This document shows positions 20,310 through 33,474 of a stretch of 64,000 nucleotides of DNA, one piece after another; positions within the stretch are counted from its first letter, which is position 1, and each line of letters starts with the position of its first letter. The DNA is from Episyrphus balteatus (Eukaryota; Arthropoda; Insecta; Diptera; Syrphidae). Position numbers and translations under genes: made by a program. The notes beneath the pieces were generated by a model, which saw only the letters and a program-made list of their open reading frames with translations, was not told the origin of the DNA and did no database searches. The stretch covers positions 80,724,867 through 80,788,866 of the forward strand of contig NC_079136.1 of assembly GCF_945859705.1 (NCBI RefSeq), written 5' to 3'.

Positions 20310-22365
20310 CCAAGCAGCTCAGTAATTCAGCAATCCGAGCTCCTAGAAACTTCTGGTTTTTAGTTATACTCCAGTCAAAGCGTCATTTGACCTTGCGATG
20401 AGAGGCACTGTCTGTTTTTATTTCATGGATCGATGGGGGTATATTTAAAAGGCTTAAACCCAATTTCTCACCACCTGATCATTCTTTTTAGCGGAGTTAT
20501 TCACAAAAATGCATTTTTTGGGATATTTTACTTCTAAGCTAATATCTTTGCTCCAGATTGTCGTAGACCAAAAAATAAACATACATTCTCTTCCTTATAA
20601 TATTTTCTATCGTTGTATGTAATTTCATTGTATTTGAGTGAGTAAATATAAAATGGCAGCCATTTAAAGTCAAATTCTTGCTGTTAAAAAACACATTTTT
20701 GTCATTATTTCGAAAAAAGCTTATATCATGATTGACATTTTTCTAACCTATTTTGTAGTCCTATTCATGTCCTGCATTTTACAGAAAAAATCAGTTCTTT
20801 ATCATCAAAGATGGCCGAGCAATCGATAAGTGAACGCATGCAAAACCGGTGCGAAAACACCCAAAAATATCATTTTTTGGGAATAACTCGGCTTTAGAAT
20901 GTCCTACGACAAAAAATAAAGCTATTGATTGTTCGTTACAACATTTTCTATCAATTTAGTGCACATTCTTTTTGTTGAAACAAATAAAAAATAAGTAATA
21001 TTAAGTCAAAGTCGTTTTTTTGTTTAGCAAACTCTTGCCTTATTATTTTGCAAACGGTGCAAGTATTGGCTAAGAAAATAAAATATTATTGTAGTCCTTT
21101 AAATTATCTACAATTTAAAAAAAAAATTAGCTCTCTACGACCCACACGAGCCGAGTAATTAATTTTTTAAAAAAGGTCCAAATGACCAACGAACAAACAT
21201 AAGACAAATTCTCTTATAACAAGAAACAATGAAAACAACCCCTCTCACAGAGAACTAGTATTCGAATCATAAACAAGGGAAATTTTTTTGAATTTTCGTA
21301 CGGATTAATGCTTTCTTAAAATTTTAATAACTCGGCTCCCGTGGGTCGTAGAAAGCTAAATTTTTTTTTGAATTGTAGATAATTTAAAGGACTACAATAA
21401 TATTTTATTTTCTTAGCCAATACTTGCACCGTTTGCAAAATAATAAGGCAAGAGTTTGCTAAACAAAAAAACGACTTTGACTTAATATTACTTATTTTTT
21501 ATTTGTTTCAACAAAAAGAATGTGCACTAAATTGATAGAAAATGTTGTAACGAACAATCAATAGCTTTATTTTTTGTCGTAGGACATTCTGAAGCCGAGT
21601 TATTCCCAAAAAATGATATTTTTGGGTGTTTTCGCACCGGTTTTGCATGCGTTCACTTATCGATTGCTCGGCCATCTTTGATTATAAAGAACTGATTTTT
21701 TCTGTAAAATGCAGGACATGAATAGGACTACAAAATAGGTTAGAAAAATGTCAATCATGATATAAGCTTTTTTCGAAATAATGACAAAAATGTGTTTTTT
21801 AACAGCAAGAATTTGACTTTAAATGGCTGCCATTTTATATTTACTCACTCAAATACAATGAAATTACATACAACGATAGAAAATATTATAAGGAAGAGAA
21901 TGTATGTTTATTTTTTGGTCTACGACAATCTGGAGCAAAGATATTAGCTTAGAAGTAAAATATCCCAAAAAATGCATTTTTGTGAATAACTCCGCTAAAA
22001 AGAATGATCAGGTGGTGAGAAATTGGGTTTAAGCCTTTTAAATATACCCCCATCGATCCATGAAATAAAAACAGACAGTGCCTCTCATCGCAAGGTGAGG
22101 CCCTTTTTTCCGACGCTTTGACTGGAGTATTATGACTAGAGTCTAATAAGTCCTTTCTTTTGATGTCTCATTCAATGGATTAGGATACAATTTTTGAAAA
22201 TTCCTTTTTTTTAGACAAGGGGTAGGATAACCTTAAAAAAATAAATTTGTATTTTTAGCTGAATGCACAGGCCTGTTCACTGTGATCTCGTATGTGTAAA
22301 CCAAAACTCTTGTTTCGGGACTTTGATCCGACAATATCTGCTTCCGAATTAAGGAGGGAAGTGGT
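20310..22365 (-). repeat. Copy of the 33.5-35.1 kb repeat family, split by an insertion
   Basis: Bases 20315-20366 and 22130-22365 are the reverse-complement equivalent of the unit at about 34400-34700: shared AATTCAGCAA.CCGA, GATGTCTCATTC.ATGG, and GTTTCGGGACTTTGATCCG with CTTCCGAAT. The palindromic element at 20367-22129 sits between the two pieces, which align to a continuous site at about 34646-34653. Confidence 0.6.
20367..22129. mobile_element. Large palindromic (foldback) DNA element, PIF/Harbinger-like duplication
   Basis: Two arms of about 780 bp are nearly perfect reverse complements: the left begins TACTCCAGTCAAAGCG at 20367 and the right ends CGCTTTGACTGGAGTA at 22129. The loop is about 150 bp (about 21170-21310). 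The flanks are TTA (20364-20366) and TTA (22130-22132). Comparison with the uninterrupted relative near 34650, where one TTA-equivalent is present, supports a 3-bp TTA duplication. That is typical of PIF/Harbinger, but no transposase or DDE motif is seen. The main arm difference is about 10-14 bp near the left tip. A diverged half-copy lies at 40618-42000. Confidence 0.75.
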
Positions 22366-22489
22366 GGGAAAAAGAGATTTTAATTTCTTCTATTCGTGGC
22401 TTTTTTGTATTTTACCACAAAAGGGCTTCTTTTCATTTCTAGCTTGCGGAATAGGTGGAAGACATTGCAAAAGTAAGTCACGTTTTTAA

Positions 22490-24763
22490 GTTTCTTGATC
22501 CGTATTAGCTAATTTTTCAGTTATCCAGCACAACACTTAAATGACTTTAACCTAACTGGTGATATTCTTTTTTTTTTTTCAAATTAATTTTCTTTATTAT
22601 GTACGCGTTTGATTTGAAATTATTCATTACGTTCACATTGTGAATCAGGAGAGTAATTACTTTCTATTTATTATACCCGATGGAATGAGGTTTAAATCAT
22701 TACTTTCCCTTTAAACACAAAATTACTATACCTAGCACCTAGTTTGTTACTTACCATATCTTCCCTCAAACTTACAGCCTTATTATATTAAGAATTCTTC
22801 GTCCGAGATCAGAGACTTGTTTTTTTTTCTCTATTTTGTTCAGAATAAGGTATTATTTATTTCAATTTGAAGTCAGAAATTAATTGGACGCGCAAAATCA
22901 CAAGCAAATAGTACAACAACAGAGGGAGCTGGTTGAAGAATAAAGGAGCCAGGCCGCCAGCAATATTTCTCCGGAACGCTAATTAGAACCCTTTCAGTCC
23001 TAGTTTTTTATTTTGTGTACTTTTTTTTTCTCAACTCCGCGCGAAGGAATTTACAGTACGCTTAAACATTTTGAGGTACCTTAACAGTATCATAAAAGTA
23101 TATTTATCAAAGTATGTAGGCCGAGCCATTGTAGATATATTTCAGCAAAGTTATGCGATAACATCCTTTCCTCGACGGTAATACAACTCCCGCAGACATA
23201 ACACGTTGCTTCTACCGTCACAGAATTAATGTGAATTAATTTTGCAATGAATCGCCATTTCGCCATTTTTACCCCAGTAGCGTTATAATGTTTTGTTTAC
23301 ACTTCTACAGAATCTTGTGAAAATTAATACTATGAAAAATATAAACATATTTTTCGCCTTGGTTACGTTATATTGCGGGATGGAAACTGAAAAGTATTTT
23401 TATGGGCTTTGAAGTGATTACTGAAACGAGTCCAGAGAGTTCGAAGGGAGATTTTTTTTTCTGTTCTTCTACACTACACAATACAGGATCAGATAAGGGA
23501 CTTTTTGCATTGGCAATGAAAAAAGGTTAGGCGTTAGGAAGTGTCTATGTGGTGGGAACGATAGAAACAAGAAAATTATGAAGGCAAACTACTTATACAA
23601 AAAAAAAAAAAAATAAGAAGAAAGAAAAATATGATTCTTATTAACGAAGAGATTATTCCACCTAGGGTCTGTAATGGAAACCATACCTATCATTTTGTAT
23701 TTTAATAAGTTGCTCATGAATCCTCGTAAAATGAGGAGTAATTTAATAATGCTTTTGACTATTGAGATGGACGCATGATTAGATGTATATATGTTATGCG
23801 TCTATGTTTCTTCATCTTTAGTGTTTGCGGGATAAATAAAACATGCATTTGAATAGGTACTTTGAACAAATGATTAAAAAAGGAGACTGAAATGCTTTTA
23901 AATAGGGCCATAACTATAAGCATTTTATTGCATTTGCAATGAAACCAAGAACCAAGCGGGTGCATCGAAAGGGTATTTTTTTAAGGCAGAAAAAAAGAAC
24001 GGACTAGTACCAAAACACCCTGTTTAAATAATGTTAGTTTTAAAAAAAATGGTTTAAAAATTTTGATGGGCATTGGCATCAAGAATAAAAAAGACCATAA
24101 GCATTTCATGGGGGAAAGGGTGTTTTTTTTTTTTTATTAGGTAAACTGAATTTATATTGGATTTTAAGGATGGTAGCTATTAGTATACCCAATTATCTTT
24201 AAAGAGCTCTCAATACTTAAAGCTATCACCCTTAAATCAATTATAAAATAAGTTTAATATAGAAAAATCAACCTTTTACCAATGATATAAAAATATTTTA
24301 ACCAATTGTTTTTTTAATCTTCCAACCTGCCTGGTTCATTTGCTTAAGGTTAGCCCAGGATAGCCCAACATTTTTTCCCAAACCTTAGTTCAAAAATTAA
24401 AACAAAATTTTTTTTTTCAAATTATGTAGGAGGTACCAACCTCTGAAAAATCAAAATTTGTTTTTTTTTTTTTTAGTTTAAGTGTAAAAATTGTCCTTCC
24501 TTCACCTTTTCTCAATTAACCATGGGTTACCATGGTTATACCAAAAAATTATTCATTGCTTTGGTGTGTTTTTCTTAGTTCAAAAATTATATCACAAAAA
24601 CTTAATTCAAAATATGTATATAAAAGTAAATTTTGTTTGTTTTTTTTTACATTTTACTTCAATTAGTCAAGGTATTCGTGAAGTCAAAACTGCGACCTCA
24701 AAATGTTTGATCCAAACTAGTGTAACTCGTTTGTCTACCTTTTGTCCATGTTTCGTTTGTCGT
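22490..24763. other. AT-rich spacer, no gene recognised
   Basis: No domain-bearing frame is present. There are poly-A/T tracts near 23600 and 24120. A CAAAACACCCTGTTT motif near 24011 resembles the terminus of some dispersed elements, but no partner could be found. Confidence 0.35.
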
Positions 24764-24980
24764 TATTTTAAACTTTAATTTTAAATTCAAAAAGTGTAAT
24801 TTCACCTTGCTAACACCAATGGACAAATTTTGAAAAAAATCATCGTTTTTGAAATTTTGTTTTGTCAGTCGAACGCTTTTTAAAATCAAGGTTTTGTAAA
24901 AATATGGCTCAGAGATACAACGGGAAGAAAATGTTCAGAACTCGTTTGTCTACCTTTTGTCATGTTTCGATTGTCCACCC
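24727..24980. repeat. Dispersed repeat, copy 2, between direct repeats
   Basis: The about 180-bp unit shared with 19935-20125 lies here between two copies of CTCGTTTGTCTACCTTTTGT (24727 and 24940). Each copy is followed by a near-identical CATGTTTCG.TTGTC. The direct repeats look like a target duplication or a local tandem duplication of more than 30 bp. Confidence 0.6.
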
Positions 24981-25425
24981 TTCAAAAAAAAAAAAAATTT
25001 AGAAAAAAAAATTTTTATATATATAAAAAATCGCGTATAAAACCATTTGTTTGAAAATTTTCTAAAATCCCCAAAATTAATTTTATTTCAAAAATTCAAA
25101 CTTTTGTCGTTTGTCCACCTCTTTGCATACACTAAAAATCGTCGTTTGTCCACCCTAAGTTTAGGTAGGAGATATTCAAAATACAAATTTCGCACTGAAA
25201 AATACAAAATTCCCAAAAAAACATACCTATCCAATTGAGGAAGGTTTTTTCAAAACTCAACAAGTGCTTTTTTCAAATTTTTCAGGAGAAGGTTTTTTCT
25301 TTCCCGAAAACACGAAAACACCGCGTTTTTTTTCAAAACGCAACAAATACAGGTTTTTGTTGAGTTTTGCAAAAACGTTTATTTTTCTTTTAAATAAATA
25401 AATAGATAAATTAGTATTAAAAAGC

Positions 25426-25890
25426 TTATTTTTTAATGAAATATATACATTGCAATGAACTTATATTAATATTAACTAAAATAAATATTGAATAAAAAAA
25501 AATCGCCATAATGTTTTCCATATGCTCTGTGGACTCTTTAGCATTTGCGGAGAGAACAGTTTCATAAAAGTCCTTGGCATCATCCGAAAAAGTAAAAAGT
25601 TTCACTAGCGTCTGTACGTTGTAAAGCCACACTTGTCTTGAATAAAAGACTTCTCCAACAGAAAGCTTCGGTAAGGGTTGATTCTGTTGGAGGTCGAATA
25701 CTATGTCCAGTGTTCCTTCGATTGGCTTGTTAATTATTTCATAAAACTTCTTCGCTCTGGGTTGATGAAGCTTTTTATTGTTCTTATGTTCTTCCAGTTT
25801 TATAGAGTCTTCTTTGCACGTCGATATCTGGACATCATACTCTTTTATTACTAAGCCGTATATGTTGTAAAAAAAAACTCTAAATTGCAT
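25426..25890 (-). pseudogene. Possible transposon-related protein fragment
   Basis: A 154-codon frame with better amino-acid complexity than its surroundings. The segment at about residues 55-95 (GTLDIVFDLQQNQPLPKLSVGEVFYSRQ in part, then WLYNVQ) resembles, from memory, the FDLQQ...P.L....FY.RQ.W.YN motif of uncharacterised, transposon-associated proteins common in insects. After YN the family pattern (usually followed by G-I-H) is lost, and the tail becomes hydrophobic and AT-driven. This suggests a truncated or frameshifted remnant. The start at 25890 is only the first ATG. Function is not assigned. Confidence 0.4.
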
Positions 25891-25899
25891 AGGTATATA

Positions 25900-28800
25900 G
25901 AAAATAAAGATGACAACATTAAAGCAAAATTTGTATGTATTTAATTTTTATGAGTTTTTGAGTTAAGTATTAAGGTGATTTTGCAAAATTATGCAGCTCT
26001 GTGAAGCCCTTCATTCACAATTTTGACTCTTCAACCGTATAATTTTCAGTAATTAAATGGCCAAAAAAGTTCAGATGGTTTTACTATACAGTCAGTGATT
26101 AAATTAGAGGAAACTAAGTAAGTCACTGTGGTGTATGAGTGACTTTTGTTGAGAATTTTAAAGACTTTCGAATTATTGAGTGCAAATTTTATATTTTGAA
26201 TATTTCTTGAACGTTGGGTGGACAAACTATGGTTTTTGGAAGGTATCAAGAACATGATCTGGACAAACGAGTGCAATTCGTTTCATACGTCCATCTCAAA
26301 ATTTGGGCGTTTTAGGCAATTTTTCATCAATCAGAATATTTTTGATTTCTGCAAAAAAAGGTGGGAAAAAGCAAAAAAAAAATGTTGAAATATCCTGAGC
26401 TTACGTTGGGCACACGAACCACAGTGCAACTTCAACATTTTTTACACTGAACAAAAAAATATTTTTTGTATTTTTTTAAGAACTAATGGTGGTCTAGGAA
26501 GCTGGGCCATCCTGGACTAACCTTGGGTAATCAAACCAGGCAGGTGGCCTATTCTGGTTCTGTGAATAAGTGATTTGAAAAGATTTTCAATTTCTCATTC
26601 TTTAAAGCGATTCTCGTTCTCTAAACAAGATATTAAATTATACCGACAGTGAGTATACTGCAATTTGAAATCTTTAGGTCGTTTGACGGCAATAACAAAT
26701 TCATTGGCTGTTTTAATTCTTTTTTAGACCAATTGAATCCAAAAAGTGAAAACAAAGTGAAAACTATTTATACGTTTCACTTATTCAAAGAACCAGATAA
26801 GGTTCGATAAAAATTAACATTTGGGATTGCTAATTTCACAAAGCCGCTTTGAAGAGATCTCCACCTTGTCAGAAAACGTTATGTAGTATAATGATTTTGG
26901 TAGGTAATTGAAGAGTTAACTTTTTTGAGCTCTGCCCTTTTATGATAGCTATTTCTACCAAACATTAGACAGTGAAGTTGTTACAATAAAACAAAGTAGA
27001 ACTTTCCGCTTACACGAAAATTTAAGCTCGTGGTGTAAATTATGGATTCTTGTGAAAAATATATTTAAATATTATTTAAATTTTTACTAAGAAATAAAAA
27101 AACAAATTGGCACCGATATGAATCGAACCAAGGTTTTTAAAATGTAAGTCGAATACTCAACGAATTTGAATTATTTGAAGGTTTCAAGAAGATCGTTTTA
27201 CTCAGAGCAATGAATGTATGGTAATCAAAAACGATAATAAAAAGTGCGACAGTCAACTATCACCTTACCTTCAAACCGCAGACAAAACTGCCATTCCATT
27301 TGCATTTTTAGCACATTTTCACGCTTATTATTCAGTTTATCTCGGTGAAGAAGCAATACTTTTTCTTGAAACTTGGTGGGTCTTAAGGGCTCATGATAAA
27401 GTTGAAGTTCTAGAAGTCAATTACCGTAAAAATTAAAGATGTTCAAAACCCCAAAATCAGGATTTATAAATATCTTTTGATTTTTGATTCTGATTACCAT
27501 GAGGTTCGAAAAATATTAGGGTTACGGATATTTTTTTTAATTCCTGTCGAATTTTGTTCGAAGATATTTATTTCCCAACATTTGTCAAATAGAATGTAAA
27601 GTTCCTTTAAAAGATTTCTGTCAAAATGTTATACCTACTTAGTAAACGTCCCATCATATATGCAAAGAAAAACAAACTGCTATCCATTAAAAGCCCCAAT
27701 GCTCCGTTTCATTTATAAAGGGGTTCACTTTATTGGCTTTGGAAAATAGGGGGAGATCGAAATAAATCGTAGAAGAAATCCTTTTTCAACTTTTTTTTTT
27801 TTCTAACAAAATTGAAGATATTCATTTTTTATATAAAAAGAGTCAAGACTTTTATGATGGTGAGAAAGGTAAAAGAATTCAAAACACTAAATCATTATAA
27901 TGCAATGTTGGTTTTATATCATCTTTTCAACGTCAATTCAGGCTTTTGCGTGATTTAACCACCTCTATGGTTATTATGTGTATGTACCTATCAGTCTTCA
28001 TATTTTTACTCCTGAGAATTTTGTTTTTATTTATTATTTTTTTTTTTTTAACTTCTTATACTTTGGTTTATGAGTTCAAGTCACTTTTTATGTGCAATGA
28101 ATATTTTAATGATATAGTGATGACAACATAAGAAGGATTTCGTTCCAATAATGATTATTTTCAAGAGAAAATGTTTAAAAAAGTTTTCTGTGTCGGTTGT
28201 GAGGTAGTGCGTGCTAAATGATTTCAATATAAGCCACCGTGTTTTAGTCATCAATGTATGCATGTTAAGAGGAAAAAATGGATCATCTGGGTTAAGTTTT
28301 ATTAGTTTTAAAGAAACTGAATTCTATGAAAGATTTTTCAAGTATCTATTTCTTATTACTTGGTAAGTATATATTCATAATTGAATTTTTTTTTTAAACT
28401 CTATAATTATTTCATGTTATATAAAGAAAAATATTAAATAGAGGAGATGCATTCAAAATCGAAAGTTATAATGCGTAATGCGTGTATGCTAAGAAAGTTA
28501 TAAGTTGAGTAGAAGCTTAAAAGTTTATCCAATGTGAAGGGGTACAGAAAAGCAGAGTAAAACAGTCAATTTTTAATAAGTTTTTAAGTCGTAGTTCCGA
28601 TTTTACTTTGTTGGGAATTTAAGACCACATAAGGAAGCATACTACGGTGATTTTCAAACTAAATCTCATATGTTTTTAAGTCCAGATTGTTTTTAGTGCG
28701 TACCTACTTTTGATTTTATGGCATTTGGAATTTTGCAAAGTTTGACCCCAAAAAGAAGCATATTAAAGAAGTTAAGGCCGTTTTTTCCGAAAAAAATGGC

Positions 28801-29616
28801 ATATTTTTTAAGTCGTTTTTTTAGGTCCCGTTTGTATGCAGTTCCAAGTCGATTGAATAGCGGAGTACAAAATGAAACTCTTTATAAGGTTCGGATGCGT
28901 ATAGTTTTCACAGGGGCCAGTTTTTAAGTTCGTGGCCAAAATATACTCATATTAAGGAAACTTTGGCCATCTTAAGCCAAGAATATCATATTTTTTCAGT
29001 TTATATTTCTTAAGCAACATTGATTGGGTTAAGAGCCATATTATGAGCTATACCCAAAGCGATTAATCAAACATACATCATAAATACATTTTGTGGCACG
29101 ACATGTCATATATACGACAATCCATGAATGAGCAGGGCTTAGTGACTTACAACTGAAGCGCTTTAGAGGATGATAGAGTTTAGTGACATTTTTAAAAATT
29201 TGAGAAATCAGTGTTTTTAATTTCCTTGCTCCCATACAAAGTCTATGCCAACCAGTGAATTTTATTTTAGGCTCAAAACGAATTTATAAACTTTCAAAAA
29301 GTTCTGATTGAACTGCAATTTAACTTGATATGTAAGCTGTTGATCTGTGAGAAAACATAAAATTAAAAAAAAAAGTCACTTAGCACCTTCATCCTCCAAG
29401 CTCTTCATATATCAACCATTCTTGTGTATGTGTAATTTATTTGAAGAATTAATTATTCAAGAATTTAAAACAATCCGTAGTTTTCTTGTCCAATCAGCGG
29501 TCGATTAGATATTTATGTTTAAAGACAAAAAGATTCTTTTATCGTTCAAATTTTGAAAGATCGAAAACTTATATAATGTTTTTAGACAAAAAAAAAAAAA
29601 AAAAAACAGAAAAATA
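25900..29616. other. AT-rich spacer, no gene recognised
   Basis: Only short frames occur. Bases 27111-27135 resemble a reversed tRNA T-arm (ATGAATCGAACC), but there is no full cloverleaf. Nothing else is supported. Confidence 0.35.
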
Positions 29617-30119
29617 CACAGGTCAACAAAATTGAATTTTTTTTTTGCCACAAGAACCAAGATATACTTTTCTAGAGGTTTTTGATGTGCTGAACTTGAA
29701 TCTGAAGTCAGAAAAATTTGATTGGCCTCCGTTTTTGAGGTATTACCGTTATAAAATGCTAAAAAAGGCATTTTGGGTGTTTTCGAGCTTCTGTTTTTAT
29801 GTTGGGTAGTTCATTATAAACAATGCTGTTTCTGAGTCAAAGACCACTCATTGAATTTTAAATATCTCGGGCAGTAAAAGAGATATCGGAAAGATTAAAA
29901 CATTGTTTGGAAAAAAAAAAACAGTTCTTATAGGCACTGTTACAAATTTTTTTCCTAAGGAATTACCCCACATAAAAACATAACCTCGAAAACAGCCAAA
30001 ATGACGTTTTTCGGCATTTTCTAATGGTAATATTTCAAAAACGGATTCGAGTTCAGCACATCAAAAACATATAGAAAAGTATATTTTGGTTCTTGTGGCA
30101 AAAACCTTGTTGACCAGTG
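29617..30119. mobile_element. Foldback element related to 18463-19469
   Basis: The ends CACAGGTCAAC and GTTGACCAGTG face each other, with about 180-bp inverted arms that share sequence with the 18.5-kb element (AGTATATTTTGGTTC, GAGTTCAGCACA, TAATATTTCAAAAACG). The flanking ATA/ATA or TA/TA leaves the duplication length open. It is a shorter and more diverged family member. Confidence 0.6.
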
Positions 30120-31599
30120 ATATCGATTTTTTTTTTTTTGAATTCAATAGGATTGAGCCGAACACGTAGCTTGAAAAATGTTTCTTTGTAATTTCTCAAA
30201 AGTAGAAAGTTCGATCTTTAAAACTAATTTCTTAATATTCAGTGCGACCATTTTTAAGGTAATTACAGTCACTGAAATACAAGAGCAAGTACGTGTGACC
30301 CAGTATTGCATTTTTTTTTTTTTTTCAAAATAATTTTTTCACACCCAAATGTTAACTTCTTCTATTCATTTCCAAAATTTGTACTTGACATTAGAGCTTC
30401 ATCATTCAATAAACAAAATATGAGATGAAAAACTAGCTTTGCTTTTTAATATTTACTTAAAAATATAAGAAGTAAAATTCTGTAGTTTATGTGGGTATAC
30501 AGGAAAGTAAGAAAAATATTACTGCCTTTTTTTGAGAATTCCAAATCTTCATTTATGTCCTCCAGTTTCACGACAAACTTTCTATTCAAGTTAACATATG
30601 TGCTCACATCCATAGATTACCGTTTTTAAAGGAAATAAAATTTCTGAATCTACATTATTTGCTTTAAGTAAAGTAGGTAAGATAGGTACAAGGTTTTTGC
30701 AAAGGACGCCGCCGCGACGATATTAGGTATGAATACTTTTGTAGCAAAAAAAATGGTAGGTAAAAACACTTCTTCCGCTGCCGAAGGATCTAAAGTATAG
30801 TTTCTCCGTTATTTATTTTTATACTTTTTATGACACACTTGACAACGAGTGTTTTCAGTCTTCGGCTCTGGTGCAGATTTCTTTAAGCAAAGATATTTTT
30901 TTATAGTTGGAAAAAAAAATATGCACAAGCTGGTGGTAGAAAGAATATGCATGATTTTCCAAGGGACTAACAAAAAAGTGTTTCCTTCTGACTTTAAGCT
31001 TCTATACATATATATATATATATATATATTTCATTCAAGAATCAGGTAGCTATTTTGTATGGAAATTGGCATGAGAGTATGTAAGTGTGTGAAACGAGAG
31101 GGCATGGGGCTTTTTGTAAAATATCATAAAATGTTTTCTTTATGGGAAAGAAATGCGTTTTGATGCAAGGTTACAACTTACAAGCGTAAAGCGGTTGAAA
31201 ATGGATAAAAGAGGCATAAAGTGACAAATATTAGACAAAATAAGAAAAAAAAATGGATTAGTCAAAGTTACATTCAAAAAATTTCCCCTAAGAAAATGTG
31301 AAAAAATGTGTTTAAGGAACTAATTTAATATTTTTACATTTTTTTAAGCTATATTGCATAGATTTTAGTGCGGACTTTGAGCGCGGGACCGAATCAAGAA
31401 ATTTCGTAACGAAAAAAACCCAACTACACCCAGACGGGTGGATTCGTTTAACGTGTATGTATTTGTATGTATATGGTACGACTTTATGAAGCTTACTAGG
31501 ATCGAGATGAGCGAGTACAAGACACCAGTGGGAGATCGTTTGCTACCACCAGCCACATGTGAGCGAAGTACTCAGTGTTAATTTTGACATTGTTGTCTT
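30120..31599. other. AT-rich spacer, no gene recognised
   Basis: It contains a (TA)n microsatellite at about 31005-31030 and several poly-A/T tracts. Open frames at 30809-31049 overlap on both strands and look random. Confidence 0.35.
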
Positions 31600-31980
31600 T
31601 AAAAAATTGTACCTTTTTTGTAGGTGTCGAATACATATTGAGGCATATTTTTAAAGTTGAAATAATAGGCTTTCCAATGATATAAAATTTATTATAAGTT
31701 GAAAAATTTAAAAAAAGCGCCAAATTGAAATGTGAGAAAAAAAGATTGTTTTTTTTTTTTTAATTAATTATTATGAAAATTGATTGCATTAAAAAAATTC
31801 CAGCTTTTTTCCTAGGTGAAATACAAACATGATTGAGGTGAATATTGAAAGTAAAAAGAATATGCTTTTAAATGATACAAAATTTATTATATGTAGGTTG
31901 TCATGTAAAAATATTGACTAGAAATAAAGAAAAAAAAGTAAATTTTTTTTCGATTTTTTCAGGAAAAATGTGTGATTTCA
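31600..31980 (+). repeat. Degenerate repeat related to 33.84-34.1 kb
   Basis: Two diverged units of about 190 bp share TTTTTGTAGGTG..., ...GATATAAAATTTATTATA and GGTTGTCAT with the 33840-34110 region. They probably descend from the same dispersed element. Confidence 0.4.
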
Positions 31981-33474
31981 AGAAATTATTTTATACTTTT
32001 AACAAAAAAAAAAACTATGAAAAATGATAGCTACAAACTCTCTTACTCACTTCTTTTATCAAAACCACACAATTATCTTAAGGAATTAGAACACTTTAAA
32101 AAAAAACTTCAATTAAAAACTTCCTATACCTATTTAACAAAACTTCTTTTCTTGGTTCAACCCTTCAAGTATTTTAATTAAAGACCGTGCCTTTATGAAC
32201 AATTCTTAAGATTTATGGCACATTAATTTCATACATTATGAACAACCTGAAAACATGTTTTTTTTTTTGTTTGTATACGCTGAGGTTGCATTTATAAGTA
32301 TACAACCGACACGTTACCCAGGTTAAGAGGCCACATTATGAACATGGCAATCGCATGTTTATGCTTAAAACATTAAAGGGTGTTCAACAAGGAGGCTGGT
32401 GACTTGTTCTTTAAACGAAAACTTTCTTTCCCTGTTTTGAATTTATTTTTTTTTTTTTCGTATCTTAGTCTGGGTATAATGTTTTCACAACATCTCCTTA
32501 TTGCTGCGGTTGATTGCAGGTAGGGAATTCTCGTAGACAGGTATAAGACAAAGAACATTGAAAGCTTAGCGCTTTACATGGTACTTCCTTTGCTTGGGTC
32601 GCTTTTGTTAAGTATTGCTTCGTCATCTTGTGTATAGTTCACACACCAGCATGCGACTTAGTAGAGACGCAGCGTTTTGATGTTAAGCAAAAAGTTAGGT
32701 AGTCAGTTTCGGTTTTTAATTTATGATTTTGCTTAAGTTGGAAGCTTCACATTTTAAGAAATTTATTGCGTTATTTGTTCATGCTGTTGTCCTTTTCTTT
32801 GTTTACATGATTTTGGTTAGATATATATTAATATAAACATAATATTTAAGTTTGAGTCAAGTGGTAGGCATAGGTACTAGGTTCTTAGACCCATTCAAAC
32901 GAGGAGTCTTGGTTGAGATACGATTTCCTATCTTAAAGGGAGGAGGACATGAAGAAAAAATGTAGGTAAGCAACAACTTTCTTTGTATAAAAGAAGTTTT
33001 TCATTGTGTGCTTAGTTGTTTTTTTTTTTAACAACTTTTACTTTAAACAGTCAGGCGTTCTTGAACTATTCCTGTGCTAATGAAAAATTTAGCATGTAAG
33101 GAATGATTTACAGCTTCACCTCATAAAGTTTTTTTTTTTTTTTATTTCACAATACAAGGGATATTTGAAAAATTGAAGTGAAGGGTGCTTGGCATTTATA
33201 ACTGCTTCTGAGGTGTATTAAAAGATTTATTCATAACGTGTAGGTACGTGTACATAACTTGTTTTGAATACAACATTTTATCACGCCAAGCAAACAAATA
33301 TTTGAACTTTTAAACTTAAACAATAAAAATAAGCAAGAAAACTAAATTTTGCATTGAAGAAAAAAGTTACGTATACACCACCGTGTCCCATTTTTTCCTA
33401 GATTAAAACCAAATCACTCGAGTGAAGCATGAAAAGAAAGATTTAGTCATTCAATCAAAGTTTCTTGAAGGTCT
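31981..33474. other. AT-rich spacer, no gene recognised
   Basis: No recognisable gene or RNA is seen. Several short frames are AT-driven. Confidence 0.35.

Noticed and set aside
24011..24026. ACACCCTGT / ACAGGGTGT motifs at about 1383, 24011 and 44458 as element ends
   Set aside because: The short motif is shared, but no paired terminus or target duplication was found at any of the three.
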